Below, piece by piece: positions 1 through 10,378 of a DNA stretch of 47,500 bases; the stretch's first letter is position 1; each line of letters starts with the position of its first letter. The notes below the pieces were generated by a model, which saw only the letters and a program-made list of their open reading frames with translations, was not told the DNA's origin and ran no database searches. The stretch is from Chromera velia (Eukaryota; Sar; Chromeraceae), in NCBI GenBank assembly GCA_018398765.1, contig JAHBMJ010000333.1, forward strand, positions 27,501-75,000, given 5' to 3'. Made by a program: the position numbers and the translations under genes.

Positions 1-1258
1 CTTTGTTGTCTCCGTCTGCAGGCGATCTCATCTTCTTCTCTGCGTCTCTTTCTTGTCCTTCTTTTTTCTCAGGTTGGTCATTCTGTTCTTCTTTCCTCAC
101 ATGCGTGTTGAAAATCTCTTCGTTTTCCTTGTAATCTCTGCTGAAGTACGGTTTCACTCTGTGTCTGTTTACCGTTTGGCTTGATTGGCTTCCCGGCTTT
201 TTGATGACCAGAGTGCGATTTGGTCTCACTTGCGTGATCATGTACGGCCCCTCATATAATGGTGCGAGTGCTTTGCTGATTCCTTTTTGAGTAAGCGGCT
301 TTTCCAGCCACACGTACATGCCTTCTTTGTATTCCAGTACTTTCTTTGGATCGATGCGAAGCAGTCTGAGCATTCTCTGCTGTGCTGCTGCCTCAAAAAG
401 TTCTCTTCTATCTTTCGATTCATTCCGCAGCTCAGTGAGAAGCTCAACGTACTTAGGTGGGAAGACAGATCCTCTTGCTTCTCTTAGTGAAACGAGGTAA
501 CGTAGGGGGTGGTTTGGCTGTCGTTGAAAGAGACAAAAGAACGGAGAAACTCCTGTGCTCGTGTGTACTGCAGAATTGTGAGCGAAGGCAGCAAAAGGAA
601 GGAAGTCTGTCCAGTTCTTTTGGTTTTTGTTAATGTAGCAAGAGAGCACAAACTTCATGTCTTTATGGAAGCGCTCAAGTCTTCCGTTAGTCTGAGGGTG
701 ATAGCTTGTTGTCTTTATTTTGTCGGTCCCGACTAAGTGACATACTGCCTCCGTGATCTGTGCGAGCATGTTACTTCCTTGATCGGAAAGAAGCCTGATT
801 GGCCTCTCATATCTACAGAGAATGGTGCAGACTAAACTTTGGGCGATCGTCGATGCCGTGGCGTCTGGAACGGCATCCACCTCAACCCATCTGCTGGTGA
901 GGTCCATGTATGTGATGGCATATCGCATGCTGTCTTTACTGCGAGTGAATGGTCCCGTGACGTCGATTGCCCACGACGAGAGCGGTTCGACGTCCGAAAA
1001 ATTTTGGACCATGAATCCTTCTTGCTGTTTCCTTCTCTTCTTCTCTTGACATTTTCGGTATGATTTGATATGCTTTTTGATGTTTGTGATCATGGATGAC
1101 CAGAAAAAATAGTTAGAGATGTTTTGAATGCATCAGTTAATAGCTGGGTGCCCTTGGAGTTTGCATTCATGAAATTCAGTAAGGACTTTCTCCTTCATTC
1201 CTTTTGGTACTACCAAGAAAAATCTTATTCCTTTTTTGTGCTTGTTCAATGGAAAAGC
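1..1258 (-). pseudogene. Ty3/gypsy integrase with DD35E core and GPY/F domain (partial)
   Basis: The integrase inserts element cDNA into the host genome. From 1132 to base 1 the minus strand is one uninterrupted frame of about 377 codons without a starting Met. The core triad is intact: Asp at 962-964 (WAIDVTGPF), Asp at 782-784 (LLSDQGSN) and Glu at 674-676 (NGRLERFHK), with 35 residues between the second Asp and the Glu. Downstream, YEGPYMI (about 234-262) followed by RVKPY matches the GPY/F module of Ty3 integrases. The N-terminal HHCC zinc region (1136-1240) is damaged: FHECKLQGHPAIN runs into TGA at 1133-1135, and only one Cys remains in SYRKCQE. A one-base shift near 1250 separates it from the RNase H frame. 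The C-terminus is Lys/Glu rich and continues off the window. Confidence 0.9.
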
Positions 1259-3087
1259 ATGTCCTCGTGCAATACATAGAGAGGCGATTGGCCAAGAATG
1301 CGTGTTCTCTTTTGACTAGTCAGATTTTTCTGGAAGTCTCCGTTTTTTAGGAATTCACTCATGTGTCGTGTTTCTGGGTCGTCTTGCTGTGCCTTCTTTA
1401 TCTCGTCAGGTGAAAACGGATCGGGTAATTCAATGGCTGGTTTGGCCTGCTCTTTCTTTTTCTCTTCTTCCCCCTTCTTTTCCTGTTTTTCTTCTTCTCC
1501 TTCTCTTATCTTTTTCCTTGCTGCAGCAACTACAAGCGAGTGGTCTGCTTCCTCATCTGGAACTGCGGGAGGGAACTGCTCATGCACGAAAGGAGGTCGG
1601 CTGAGGCTATCTGCATCCATGTTTGAACGTCCAGGTTTATGTTTTATAGACAGAGCGATCGACCAACGATGGAGTCGTGCGTTGGTATTTTTCTGCTTTT
1701 TAATGTACTTCAACGCTTTGCAATCTGTCCAGGCAGTGAACGGTCATCCGTACAGGTACTTCTTGAATTGATTTGTGACCATCCAGTAGAACGCAAATCC
1801 TTCTTTCTCTGTTGCTCCACATTTCTGTTCTGTTTCTGTCAATTTCCAAGAGGCATACTGAATGACTTTTTCCTTCTGATTTTCGTCTAACTGATAGAGG
1901 ATGCCTGAAATTGCCTCTCCACTTGCGTCTGTCTTCAAGATGAAGGGCTTATTCAGGTCTGGGTGTGCTAAAACAGGTCGTGATGAGAGTGCATTCTTTA
2001 GTTTTTGCCATGCTACTTCTTATGGTTGTTCCTATATGAAGATGCTGTCCTTCTTTAGCAGAGCCAGAAGGGGTTCTGCGATGTTTGAGAACCCTTCTAT
2101 GTATCGTCTATAGAAGGAACATATGCCGATAAAGCTCTTTACTTGCTTGATCGTTCTCGGTCGCTTACATTTTTGAATGACCTCTATTCTGTCTGCAGAT
2201 GGTCTTATACCCTCGTCAAAAACGTCGTGGCCTAGATAGCAAAGCTTTTTGGTCATGAATCTTCACTTCAAGAAGGCAAGTTTTCCTCTCACCTCTTTTA
2301 TTCTCTCCAGCACTTTCTCCAGATCAGTCATGGCCTTCGAAAAGGAGTCCGACGCCAGCATGACATCATCGATGTAACTTGACACGCACACATCTGGCAA
2401 ACCCACAAACAACTTGTTGACTGCCTTTTGAAAACAGCCAGGCCCGATACTGATTCTCATAGGTAGGCGAGTGAAGCAGTGCTGACCAAATTCTGTCATG
2501 AAAGCAAGTTTTTCCTGATCTGCCTCTCTGACAGCCAACTGAAAGAAGCTACTCTGATAGTCCAACAGACTGAAAAATGATTTCTCTTGTAGTCTATACA
2601 GCATTTCATCCATATTTGGGATTGGATATCGATTGACTTTCAGCACAGAATTCAGACGACGCAAGTTAATGCATACTCGATAGCCGTCTCTTTTTGGTTT
2701 CTTTACGATCAAAATTGGGTGCCCCCATTCCGATAAACATGGCTTGATCACTCCTTATTTTTATAGGCGTTCAAGGTACTCCTTCAAGACTCCCTTCAAG
2801 GCGTATGGAACAGGTCGGGGTCTACTGTAGATCGGTTCTGCTCCCTGTGTGTCAATCTTGTACTCCGTTCCTTTCCATAGTCCTGGATCATCCTCATGCG
2901 GAACGAGACACGTGAAACGAAGAAGAAGGGATCTCAGTTGTTCTTTTTCTGATGGAGATAAGTGAGATGCATTTTTGAGTGCTTTTTCTATCTCCTTTCT
3001 CGCCTCTGTTTCTCTTTTCTCTCTATTTTGACCCTTACTGTCTGATTGTGATTGATCAGACAGGTTGGATGCGGGCTGTTTTGGCAC
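1249..3087 (-). pseudogene. Ty3/gypsy reverse transcriptase-RNase H region
   Basis: This part of pol copies element RNA into DNA and degrades the RNA strand. RT runs about 2752-2263: SEWGHPILIVKKPKRDGYR, the YPIPNMDEML stretch, and catalytic YIDD at 2365-2376. The usual LPFG box reads LPMR, suggesting damage. The connection (YLGHDV...IKQVKSFIGICSFYRRYI) is at 2256-2032. RNase H starts with TDASGEAISGILYQ near 1938 and ends with the tether HKPGRSNMDADSLSRPP near 1640. An acidic/basic linker follows to 1249. The same frame is interrupted by TAA near 2755 and 2761, TGA near 2262, and TAG and TAA near 2010-2031. Each can come from one transition in CAA, CGA or TGG. Confidence 0.9.
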
Positions 3088-3096
3088 TTGCGGTTC

Positions 3097-3429
3097 TTAA
3101 ATAAGTTTTCTTTTCTCTGGTTCTTCGACCATCACCGAGGCGACGTTCAAGTTAATTGGAAGAGTGAAGGCTCGTTTGGTGGTGTTGATCGCTATTAGTG
3201 AGATCTTTCTGTTTTTTACTGTGCTTGTGGTGTTGGCAAAAATGATCCCATGAGGCTTGTTTCTGCAGATTGGGTCCACAGTAACCGGTGCCCCGTTTAA
3301 AATCAAGGATCCTTTCGGCAGTGGAATTTCAAGGTGCGTCACTGTACTTTCTTTGAGAGTTTCTCTTTTCGCTGTACTGACAAGCACGAGTAGCAGCATC
3401 TTCTTCTTTTCCATCTCACTCATTGGCAA
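3097..3429 (-). pseudogene. Spacer between protease and RT of the gypsy element
   Basis: About 110 codons starting MSEMEKKKMLLLVLV, with no family signature that I recognise. The frame overlaps the end of the protease frame by 10 bases but lies in a different register. Either a programmed frameshift or an indel therefore separates gag-PR from RT here. A TAA at its end (near 3090) separates it from the RT-proximal Lys/Glu-rich segment 3087-2761. That segment ends in ...GVLKEYLERL, a typical lead-in to the RT finger domain. It belongs to the same polyprotein by position. Its function is unknown; linkers of this kind are poorly conserved. Confidence 0.6.
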
Positions 3430-3815
3430 AAGAGGAACAGGAGAGGACTTTTGCTGTGTAAAGGACGTATAAGAAGTCTGTCTGGTCGAAAGAACATTCC
3501 ATGCGCGTGTAAGTCAAGAAACGTTTTCCCAAATATTACGGCATATTTGATAGAGGAAGAAATGTAAAATTGAAGCTTTCTGATTCCTTGTAAGTTAAAA
3601 CAAAGCGAAACTGCTCCTTCATTCTCTAGTTTCTTTCCTCCCCCACCTTTGATTAAGAGAGGGGAAGGAAAGGCTCTAAGGGAAGGGTTTGCCGTTTTTA
3701 GCTCTTGCCAGACTTGCGTACTGATCATCGATACATTGGCTCCAGAGTCAATCATTGCAAGCACGACCATATTATGATCAAAGGAAATAAAAAGTCTGAC
3801 TCTCTGTGAATTCAA
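3420..3815 (-). pseudogene. Ty3/gypsy aspartic protease (retropepsin)
   Basis: The retropepsin that processes the Gag-Pol polyprotein. The active-site motif MIDSGANVSMI is intact, with the catalytic Asp at 3747-3749. It is followed about 65 residues later by the hydrophobic YAVIFGKTFLDLHAHG, which matches the second conserved box (usually an I-hG-hhhh pattern). Size (about 110 residues for the domain) is normal. It follows gag and precedes RT as in all Ty3 elements. The frame ends at TGA 3420-3422, while the next segment continues in another register, so the protein would be cut off from RT unless a frameshift operates. Confidence 0.85.
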
Positions 3816-5823
3816 GTGGATGTGAGCAACTGATTTCCGTGTGTGTTTCTTACATGTATTCTTCTATTTTTTCTTCTCCTTTTCTCCTTTTTCCTGTTCG
3901 ATCACAAACTCAAGTGCTTTTTCTTTCTCTTCTTCCTCTTCTTCTTTTTCTCTTCCTCTTTTGTTGCCAGTCCTTGTATAATCAGTCTCCCTATCTGTGG
4001 ATAACGATGGGGCTATGTCCGTATCGGTCCGCAGTCGCCCCTGTAAGCCTGCAGACCCTTCAGTGTTTTTAACCGTTTTGTCGATTCAGAAACCCCCTCT
4101 ACTGCTGTCCTATATGCATCGGAGGATTTTTCGAGCCCATAGGTCTGTTCGGCTGCGTGAAGGGTGGTCTCTGGAATTGCTGCTCAGGTCGGTGCTGCTG
4201 TGAAGGAAAACCTTGTAGGCTTCTTTGTGCAAGTGGTCTGGCTGTCTGATTTTGTATCAAAAGTCCCTGCCATTCCGTTCTCTGTTGCTGGGGGAAAGGA
4301 GGCAGTCTTTGAAGCACTGCAGGGAAAGGAGACGGTCTTTGGAAGACAGCAGGTGATCTTTGAAACACTGCGGTTTACGCTGAAGGAAGCGTCCTGTTTC
4401 CTTCAAAACCAAAACCCTGGCGTGCTGAGCTTGTAATTCGATTCTCTCTCCGGTCTCGCTGCAGTGTCCTATATGCAGGTTTTGCGTGACCCTTTCTGCC
4501 ACAATATCCACATTCGTGATCTACAGGAAGAGTGCAGCAGTCACCTGCATGAGGGGCTGCACCTCCACACCGGGTACATGTGGCTTAAGTGGACACTGCC
4601 GCTGCTACATCTGCCACTGTTTGCGCTGCTGCTTGTACCGCTGTTTGCTACAGAACTGCATTGATCAAGGCGGATGTCTGTCCTTCAGAAAGAGGAGCGA
4701 GCCCTTCTTCTTGACGGTCGGTGATTCTGTTTCCTTCGGAATCCATCATTTCTTCATCTCTTCTCTCAATTATCGTGATCTTCCTTACTTTTTCGGCTTT
4801 CTCAGTCGTTCCACTGTTCTGTGCAATCAGCTCTGCTGCCCTCACTAATTCGTCGAATGATGTGTATTGCTTTTGTGTGAGGATTGACTTTGTGATCTTG
4901 TTGAACAGTTTTTTTATCAGTCTTTTATCCTCGATCGACGAATTTGCTTGTCGACAAAGGGAAGTGTACCTGTCTACGTATTCTTGGATTGGTTCTTCTT
5001 CTCTTTATTGCAGGTTGTCTAAGCTGGCCTCTGCTCTCTCTACGTGCGGTTCTTTGAGTCCAAACTTCGAGAAGAATGTGTCTTTCAGGTCAGTGATGGT
5101 TTGAATTTTGCTCATTTTTTCGTCGGATATGTTTATGAACCAATCAAGTGCATTTCCCTTCAGCGACTTTCAGAAATAGAACAGGACTTCGGTGATGTTC
5201 CATTGGAAGGCAGTGGCATCCATCTCGAAAGCTCTCCAGAAATTTCGTGCGTCTTTTCTTTCTCCTGAATATGCATTGATGTCTGCTTTGATTGGGGGGT
5301 TGTAAAAGTGGTTTGGGGTTAGCAGCAGTGGAGGGATCGGTAGCAGAGGAGGCAGATCAGCTTTTTGGGTAGAAAAGAGAAGCTGTGAGGGTACTGAAAC
5401 CACGCTGTCTGCTTTCGTTTCCTTTATGGGCAGTTTGTCTATATTAAGCACCAACTCGAATTCTCCTTCTTTTATAGGTTTGAATGTCACTCCCTATCTT
5501 GCTAATTCCTTCAGGACAGACGGATCCCATTTCTGTACTTGCATGGGGCCGGCTGACGTCTTCTTCTGTGCTTCATCGGTCGGTTAATCTGTCATTTCCT
5601 CATCGGGGTCTTCTTCGTTCTCTTCTCTATTTTTTTTCTCTTCATTATTTTTCTTTCCTTTCTCATTCTCTTGTGTCTCGTTTTCTTCCATTTTTTCGTC
5701 TGGGCTCTCCACCTCCTTTTCCGTTTCCTTTTTCTTGTTGTTACAATTTTTGTTATAATTGGAGGATTTGCCCTTTTCCTTCTTTTTTGATGGCTCCTTA
5801 ATTACTTTCTTGGATTTTTCCAC
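3816..5823 (-). pseudogene. Ty3/gypsy Gag with retrotransposon capsid domain and zinc knuckles
   Basis: Gag builds the virus-like particle. An N-terminal Lys/Glu-rich run (5823-5584) is followed by the capsid-type domain: NAYSGERKDARNFWRAF near 5290-5240, then GNALDWF, TDLKDTFFSKFG and REEEPIQEYVDRYTSL near 5150-4960. This is the classical retrotransposon Gag layout. It is broken by TGA at 5170-5172 and TAA at 5005-5007. Near 4490-4585 two zinc knuckles follow in tandem: CTRCGGAAPHAGDC (His one residue late) and CGYCGRKGHAKPAY, in which the last Cys has become Tyr. A Gln/Pro-rich tail (4370-4100) follows in another frame. Confidence 0.8.
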
Positions 5824-6167
5824 ATGTTAAAGAAACTGGTCCATTTCAAGGAATTCGTCAGCGTTGTTTTTCTTCTTGTTCTTTTCTAGTGCTTTTTGTC
5901 AGGCTATCAGTTTTTTCTTGGCCTGAGGCTTTGGAGCTATATTTGGTTCTCTTTCCCCCTTTTTTTTTTTTGACAGAAAAGCCTTCAGTCTACCCAAATA
6001 TAGCGAGCGGGGGAAGGAATGTATATAGAGAGAAGTTGGCGGTTACTGTCGATAAATCTCAGCTGACGTGTGACGTCAAGATTCAGTGCCTTGATGACTT
6101 CGTCTGACTGGCGATTATGAGCGACGACTGTGTATGAATACTGATCCAAAAGGAAGATTCTCAGATT

Positions 6168-6407
6168 TTATTGGTCCTCAATGAATTCTCTGTTTCTCTG
6201 CAAAATTTCGTTTACGATGAGTCTCGCTCGTTCTTCTTTCTCTGTTGTGTGCAATTCTGGAAGTTCTCCAGGCAAAATTGCTCGAAGGATCTTTCTCATT
6301 CTGGCTGTGATTTCTTCGGGGTTTGCCTGGTCAGTTGTTCTTTTTCGCGTCGGATGGGTTTGGGGGATTATTTTTGTATTTCGATTAGATAAAGTTTTCT
6401 GTTTCAC
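6168..6407 (-). CDS. Short basic leader frame upstream of gypsy gag
   Basis: A 79-codon frame starting MKQKTLSNRNTKIIPQ, basic then acidic, with a predicted helical segment RMRKILRAILPGELPELHTTEKEE. I do not recognise a family. It is directly upstream of gag on the same strand, so it may be the true N-terminus of Gag separated by damage, or leader sequence of the element. Between it and 5823 the minus strand has no clear continuous frame. It is kept because its composition resembles the gag region rather than the AT-rich repeat to its right. Confidence 0.35.
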   Translation of the reverse strand: MKQKTLSNRNTKIIPQTHPTRKRTTDQANPEEITARMRKILRAILPGELPELHTTEKEERARLIVNEILQRNREFIEDQ

Positions 6408-6435
6408 AAGATTTCTATTAAAATCTTGTGATATA
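6401..6435. repeat. Perfect 10-bp inverted repeat (hairpin)
   Basis: Arms CACAAGATTT and AAATCTTGTG are perfectly complementary around a 6-base loop. It sits just upstream (minus strand) of the leader frame, at the expected end of the gypsy 5' untranslated region. Confidence 0.7.
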
Positions 6436-6854
6436 AGTAAAAGAAGTTAAAAATTATGAACTTACAGAGAGAAAAAACGACTTGATGAAGTGAAAGAGGT
6501 AGGGTTCTGTTGAAAAGCGAAAAAAGAAGGGAGAATCCGAATTCAAAGAAAGACAAAAGGGTTTGTTTAGCTGTGAAGGAAAGATTTGTGCAGCAGAGTG
6601 AAATTCCGAACTTGCTGAGGGGAAAGATGGCCTGATTTACAGAAAGATCTCCTTCGCAAAAGGAAAGAAAGAGAAGCAATCCAAATTTGAATGAAGAAAG
6701 AGTTACTTGTATTTGTCTCATATGTATAGGTAGACTGCTCGTATACACGAAGACGGCAAGTGAAAAAAGTAAGTCACACAGGGATGGAAGTAGTCGAATT
6801 TTCTTTTTGCTTAGCAGGAAAGTCCAAGTCACAAAACGCACGAACCCTTCGTAA

Positions 6855-7340
6855 TGTGTTTTGCCTTTCGCAGAAGGATAAAAATAAGTCAAATTTATTG
6901 TCAGGTAGAATGCGTGAAATTCATAAAAAGGGCAGGGCTTTGTCGTTTACAGAGAAACGAAGAGAGGTCAAATTCACTGTTAGGTAGAATGCATGAAATT
7001 TATAAAAAGAGCAGGGCTTCGCCGTTCACAGAGAAATGAAGAGAATTTAAGTTCACTGTCAGGTGGAATACGTGAAATTCGTAAAAAAAGCAGGGCTTCG
7101 CCGTTCACAGAGAAACGAAGAGAAGTTAAATTCACTGTCAGGTAGAATACGTGAAAGTCGCAAAAAGAGCAGGGCTTTGCCGTTCACAGAGAAATGAAGA
7201 GAAGTCAAATTCACTGTCAGGTAGAATATGTGAAATTTGTAAAAAGAGCAGGGCTTCGCCGTTCACAGAAAATGAAGAGAAGTCAAATTCACTGTCAGGT
7301 AGAATGCGTGAAATTCGTAAAAAGAGCAGGAAAAGGCGGT
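6855..7340. repeat. 79-bp tandem repeat (minisatellite), about six units
   Basis: The landmark CAGGGCTT recurs at about 6933, 7012, 7091, 7170 and 7249, exactly 79 bases apart, with a decayed further unit ending near 7340. Each unit carries GTTCACAGAGAAA, TTCACTGTCAGGTAGAAT and GTGAAATTCGTAAAAA. The unit is not a multiple of three, so any reading frame over it changes with each unit. More degenerate related sequence extends left to about 6455. It lies in the upstream (5') region of the gypsy element. Confidence 0.9.
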
Positions 7341-7345
7341 ACAGT

Positions 7346-8110
7346 CAGAAATTTTAGCAGTGCTTCGCGGTGTGGTCCTGCTCCTTCTCCTTGCAGGTAC
7401 AGGACACCAAAGGGATGGCCAAGTCGAGGGCGTACAAATTGAGGTTTGAGTTGATGGCTCGCAGGTGTGGGCTCCTGTAGTATGCATGTAGATGATCACA
7501 GCGTTCTGGTTTCCTCTGGGTGAACTTTCTCTGAGCGAAGAAGATGGTCTGCGTTGCTTGCAAAATAGTTGTTGTTCGGCAGAGAAGGTTAGTCTCCGTT
7601 TGCTCAGCTCTTTGATCTTGTTGATCTCAAGCTAGGCATCACCACGTGTTAAGGTCTACTTAGAGGGGTTGGTGCTAGTGAGTGCTTGCAGAGGTTCAAG
7701 GGTCTTCAGGGCTTGATGTCGCTGGAGTGGTTCAGGTCGATCCCTAGTGACAGACTCGATCGATGTCAGGAGCATGGAGCTTTCTTGCGATTCAGCAATC
7801 GATCTGATTTCATAGTAGTCTTCCAGAAAGTCTTTCGGAAGTCTTTCATATGATTTCGATCGAAATGCGACAGGCTAAAATCTGTATAGTACAGGACGTT
7901 AACGTCCCGTCTCTTTTCTTGTTGATCCTTAAAAAGGCAGCTAGCGAGGATTAAACTTATGATCTTCTGTTTGTTAATGTTGTATATTAATCACTAAGTC
8001 ATGAACGTAAGCGACACACACCATTCTCTTTTGCTTAGCACTATTTTCAATTAAGTCAATTTATTTAATTCTCATTTTCTTTTTAGTCACGCTTTGATAG
8101 CGCATAGCAA
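7346..8110. other. No gene seen; probable gypsy LTR/flank
   Basis: No coding frame with recognisable content. The 5' LTR of the gypsy element should be in or near this stretch, but without its partner I cannot set its ends. A perfect 14-bp palindrome, GGACGTTAACGTCC, is at 7894-7907. Confidence 0.5.
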
Positions 8111-8504
8111 CAGTGTATCAACTATTCCTTATCCTCTGTTAGAACTAAGTTACATGGACTAGATGGAGCATGTTGGTATGCATTTTATCATCATTGATGT
8201 ATCACAGCCTTTTTTGAACTTCTGAGTCCAGGAAGGCCACTTTGGCCTCTTCAGGTGTCAGACTTCAGACCTCCGTTCTTAATTTGGACTCCCTGTGAGT
8301 CTGGAAGTCATTTTTTCTACACCAAGCAGCTAGAAAGAGTCTAAAGAGGCGAACTGACATCTCCTAGGGTCGTTGGTTTGAGTCCAGGAGAGAAAAGGGA
8401 ACAGAGGGCTGTTCTTTTTCCCCTCAAAATTTTTGAGCCGGTTAAGGTCTGGCGGCGGGTTCTAATTGGTCCATGCACATCTGTATGACCCGCCGCCGCG
8501 TTGC
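8111..8504 (+). repeat. Dispersed repeat copy A (about 394 bp), inverted partner at 19243-19632
   Basis: Near-collinear, roughly 90 percent identical by eye, with the reverse complement of 19243-19632. Landmarks in order: CAGTGTATCAACTATTCC, GGAAGGCCACTTTGGCCTC, GGACTCCCTGTGAGTCTG, a B-box-like GGTTTGAGTCC, CTCAAAATTTTTGAG, and a terminal hairpin with 10-bp arms GGCGGCGGGT and ACCCGCCGCC around 8452-8497. The B-box-like motif raises the possibility of a tRNA-derived SINE, but I see no convincing A box. Confidence 0.85.
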
Positions 8505-8654
8505 GGTCTTGAAAACTGCGGTCGGTCACTTCTTTCTCATTACAATGGACTCTGCTTTCTCCAGGCTGTCGGGACTTTGACTTGGTTTTCTCTGTGACGT
8601 GTTTGGTCTACCTCCCTAAGGCTTCAGACCTCGAGTGGACCTTGCCCCACCTGT

Positions 8655-9180
8655 TGGTGCTTCCTCTTTGCCTTGATCCAGTCGTTAATCCCTCCCTTCT
8701 CCCTTTTCCTGTTCTTCCTCTCTCTTCTTTTCTGTTTTTTCTTTTTCTTCTTTTCAGAATTTTTTCCTTCCCTCTGCCCCCTTCCTCTTAAGTTTTCCTC
8801 TGTTTTTCGCCTCATTTACCCTTTCTTCATCTTCTTTCCCCTTTCCTTGTTTGTTTCTTTGTAGCTTTTTACGGCTCTCTAACTCTATTCTCCTCTTTTA
8901 TTCTTTCTCTTTGGTTCCGTAAACAGCCTGTTGCTTTCCTCTGTCTGTCTTCGTCTTTCTTCTTTCTGTCCTCCTTTCTCTTTCCATCTCGTCCTCTCTC
9001 TTTTTCTCTTTCTTTTTTTTTCTGCTCCTCCATTCTCTGCTTCCCTGTTCACTGTTTCGTCTCTTTTCCTTCTTCCTTCCTCTCACGGATTTTTTCTTTT
9101 TCTCTTTTTTTTCTTTTCTTCCTTTTTTTTTTTTTCTTTCCTCTTCGTATTTTTTTTTTTCATTGCTCTGCCCCTTTCCC
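8655..9180. repeat. Polypyrimidine tract (CT-rich, about 500 bp)
   Basis: Almost pure C/T on the plus strand with runs of T. It lies just 3' of the copia coding region on the minus strand, where a polypurine tract and 3' LTR would be expected, but it is far longer than a normal polypurine tract. The open frames across it are low complexity. Confidence 0.8.
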
Positions 9181-9505
9181 TCCCGACATGCACCCTTTGC
9201 CCTCGTTCTTCCTTGACAGTGAACAACTCCAGAAGCTGATCAATCATGCATGCTTCCTTAAAGCCCCTCTGCAGCCACGAGGTGATGCCCAAATGGATCT
9301 CTAGGCCCAGACAAGGACGAGAAAGAAACCTTAAAGGGACAAGAAGGGACCCTTCCAGACTTAGAGAAAGCATAAGAAAGACAGACAAAAAGACATGAAA
9401 GAGTTGGCACTTGAAATCATATAGGTACGTCTGCAGAAAGAGAGATTTGATCTGCCTTGCTCCCACCCGAAAACCGTATCGAAAGAACAACATAAACACA
9501 CACCC

Positions 9506-10378
9506 TCACTTATATACATACCCTCCCCCTCTTCCTTTAATGGACTCACCCCCTTTCCCCTGACCACGCCTCTCCGTCTCTATGTGTGTGAAATCGTGTC
9601 CTGACTCACTTACTTTCAGCACCTTCCATCTCTTTTCTTCCATCCTTCTGTCAGACTTTCCTTCCACGTACCCTTTCTTCCCCCAGATCGGCTTTGTGAG
9701 CCAATCTGCCCGGTTGAGTACTCTCGGTGTCCAGATGATTCCGTTCTCTGGGTTCATCCCCATCCTTCTGAATGTCTGAATGATGTAATCGAGTTCTGGC
9801 TGCAGCTCTGGCTCCTTGGTGACTTTGCCTGACCTTAGATACACATGCAGAGCAGCGGAGTCGATATAGACGATAACCTTAGGGAATGCCTCCGTCAGTT
9901 CGTCTATGAGATACAGGACCCTCCAGATCTCCTTTGCCCCAAATTTCAGAGAGATCAGCTCACCTACATGTGAACTATCCTCCGACTTGGGCAACGGTCC
10001 TGGCATGATCTCTTTCTCGGTCTTGTAAAAGATTGGGTTCCACTCATTCTTTTCTTTGTGTGACCACGTTTCATCTCCCCAAAACGCCACCACCCTCTTC
10101 TTGACCATTTTTGTTTTCTCTTTCCTCCTACAATCTGTGTACACGTGCACTTTCCTCCCCTTTTCCTCCAAGGGCCTCAGTTTGATTCTCTGCTTCTCTT
10201 TCTTCACTTTCTTGAGGACCAAACCCACATTGCGGAGCATACGTCTACAGGGATTTCGGATGTGCCGCTGGAGCTCGTGGTAGAACACATAGTTCTTCCA
10301 TAGGAGCTTTGTCCCCCACCCCAGAATTCTATTTGCTGCTCCTACCTCATCCTGGATTGAGGGATCAATCTCCTCCAT
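9506..10378 (-). pseudogene. Copia RNase H and C-terminus
   Basis: RNase H that removes the RNA template after reverse transcription. The 290-codon frame has the copia-type layout: EVGAANRILGWGTKLL (connection), KVHVYTDCRR (first Asp), SSHVGELISLKFGAKEI (Glu), VIVYIDSAALHVYL (Asp), and the C-terminal box IIWTPRVLNRADWLTKP. The GxxLNxADxLTK-like ending is highly characteristic of copia. After it comes a basic/acidic tail to TAA/TAG near 9506. The frame is intact, overlaps the RT frame by 14 bases, and lies in a different register, so a frameshift would be needed to join them. Confidence 0.85.

Larger units (their letters stand above)
1..6407 (-). mobile_element. Ty3/gypsy LTR retrotransposon, decayed, 3' end beyond left edge
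   Basis: Reading leftwards on the minus strand, the order is Lys/Glu-rich leader, gag with zinc knuckles, retropepsin, reverse transcriptase, RNase H and integrase. RT before integrase is the Ty3/gypsy order, as opposed to copia. Every domain is recognisable, but the frame is broken by several stops and at least two frameshifts (near 1250 and near 3425), so this copy cannot make its proteins. The 3' LTR would lie left of base 1, so no LTR pair can be compared. The 5' LTR should lie right of 6407 but I could not delimit it. Confidence is high for the class and low for the right boundary. Confidence 0.9.

Noticed and set aside
8320-8400. A functional tRNA gene around GGTTTGAGTCC
   Set aside because: The T-arm stem has a mismatch, and I could not build acceptor, D and anticodon arms; at most tRNA-derived.
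8582-9239. Phe/Leu/Ser-rich frames that look like membrane proteins
   Set aside because: They arise from the polypyrimidine tract and have no composition beyond T/C-rich codons.
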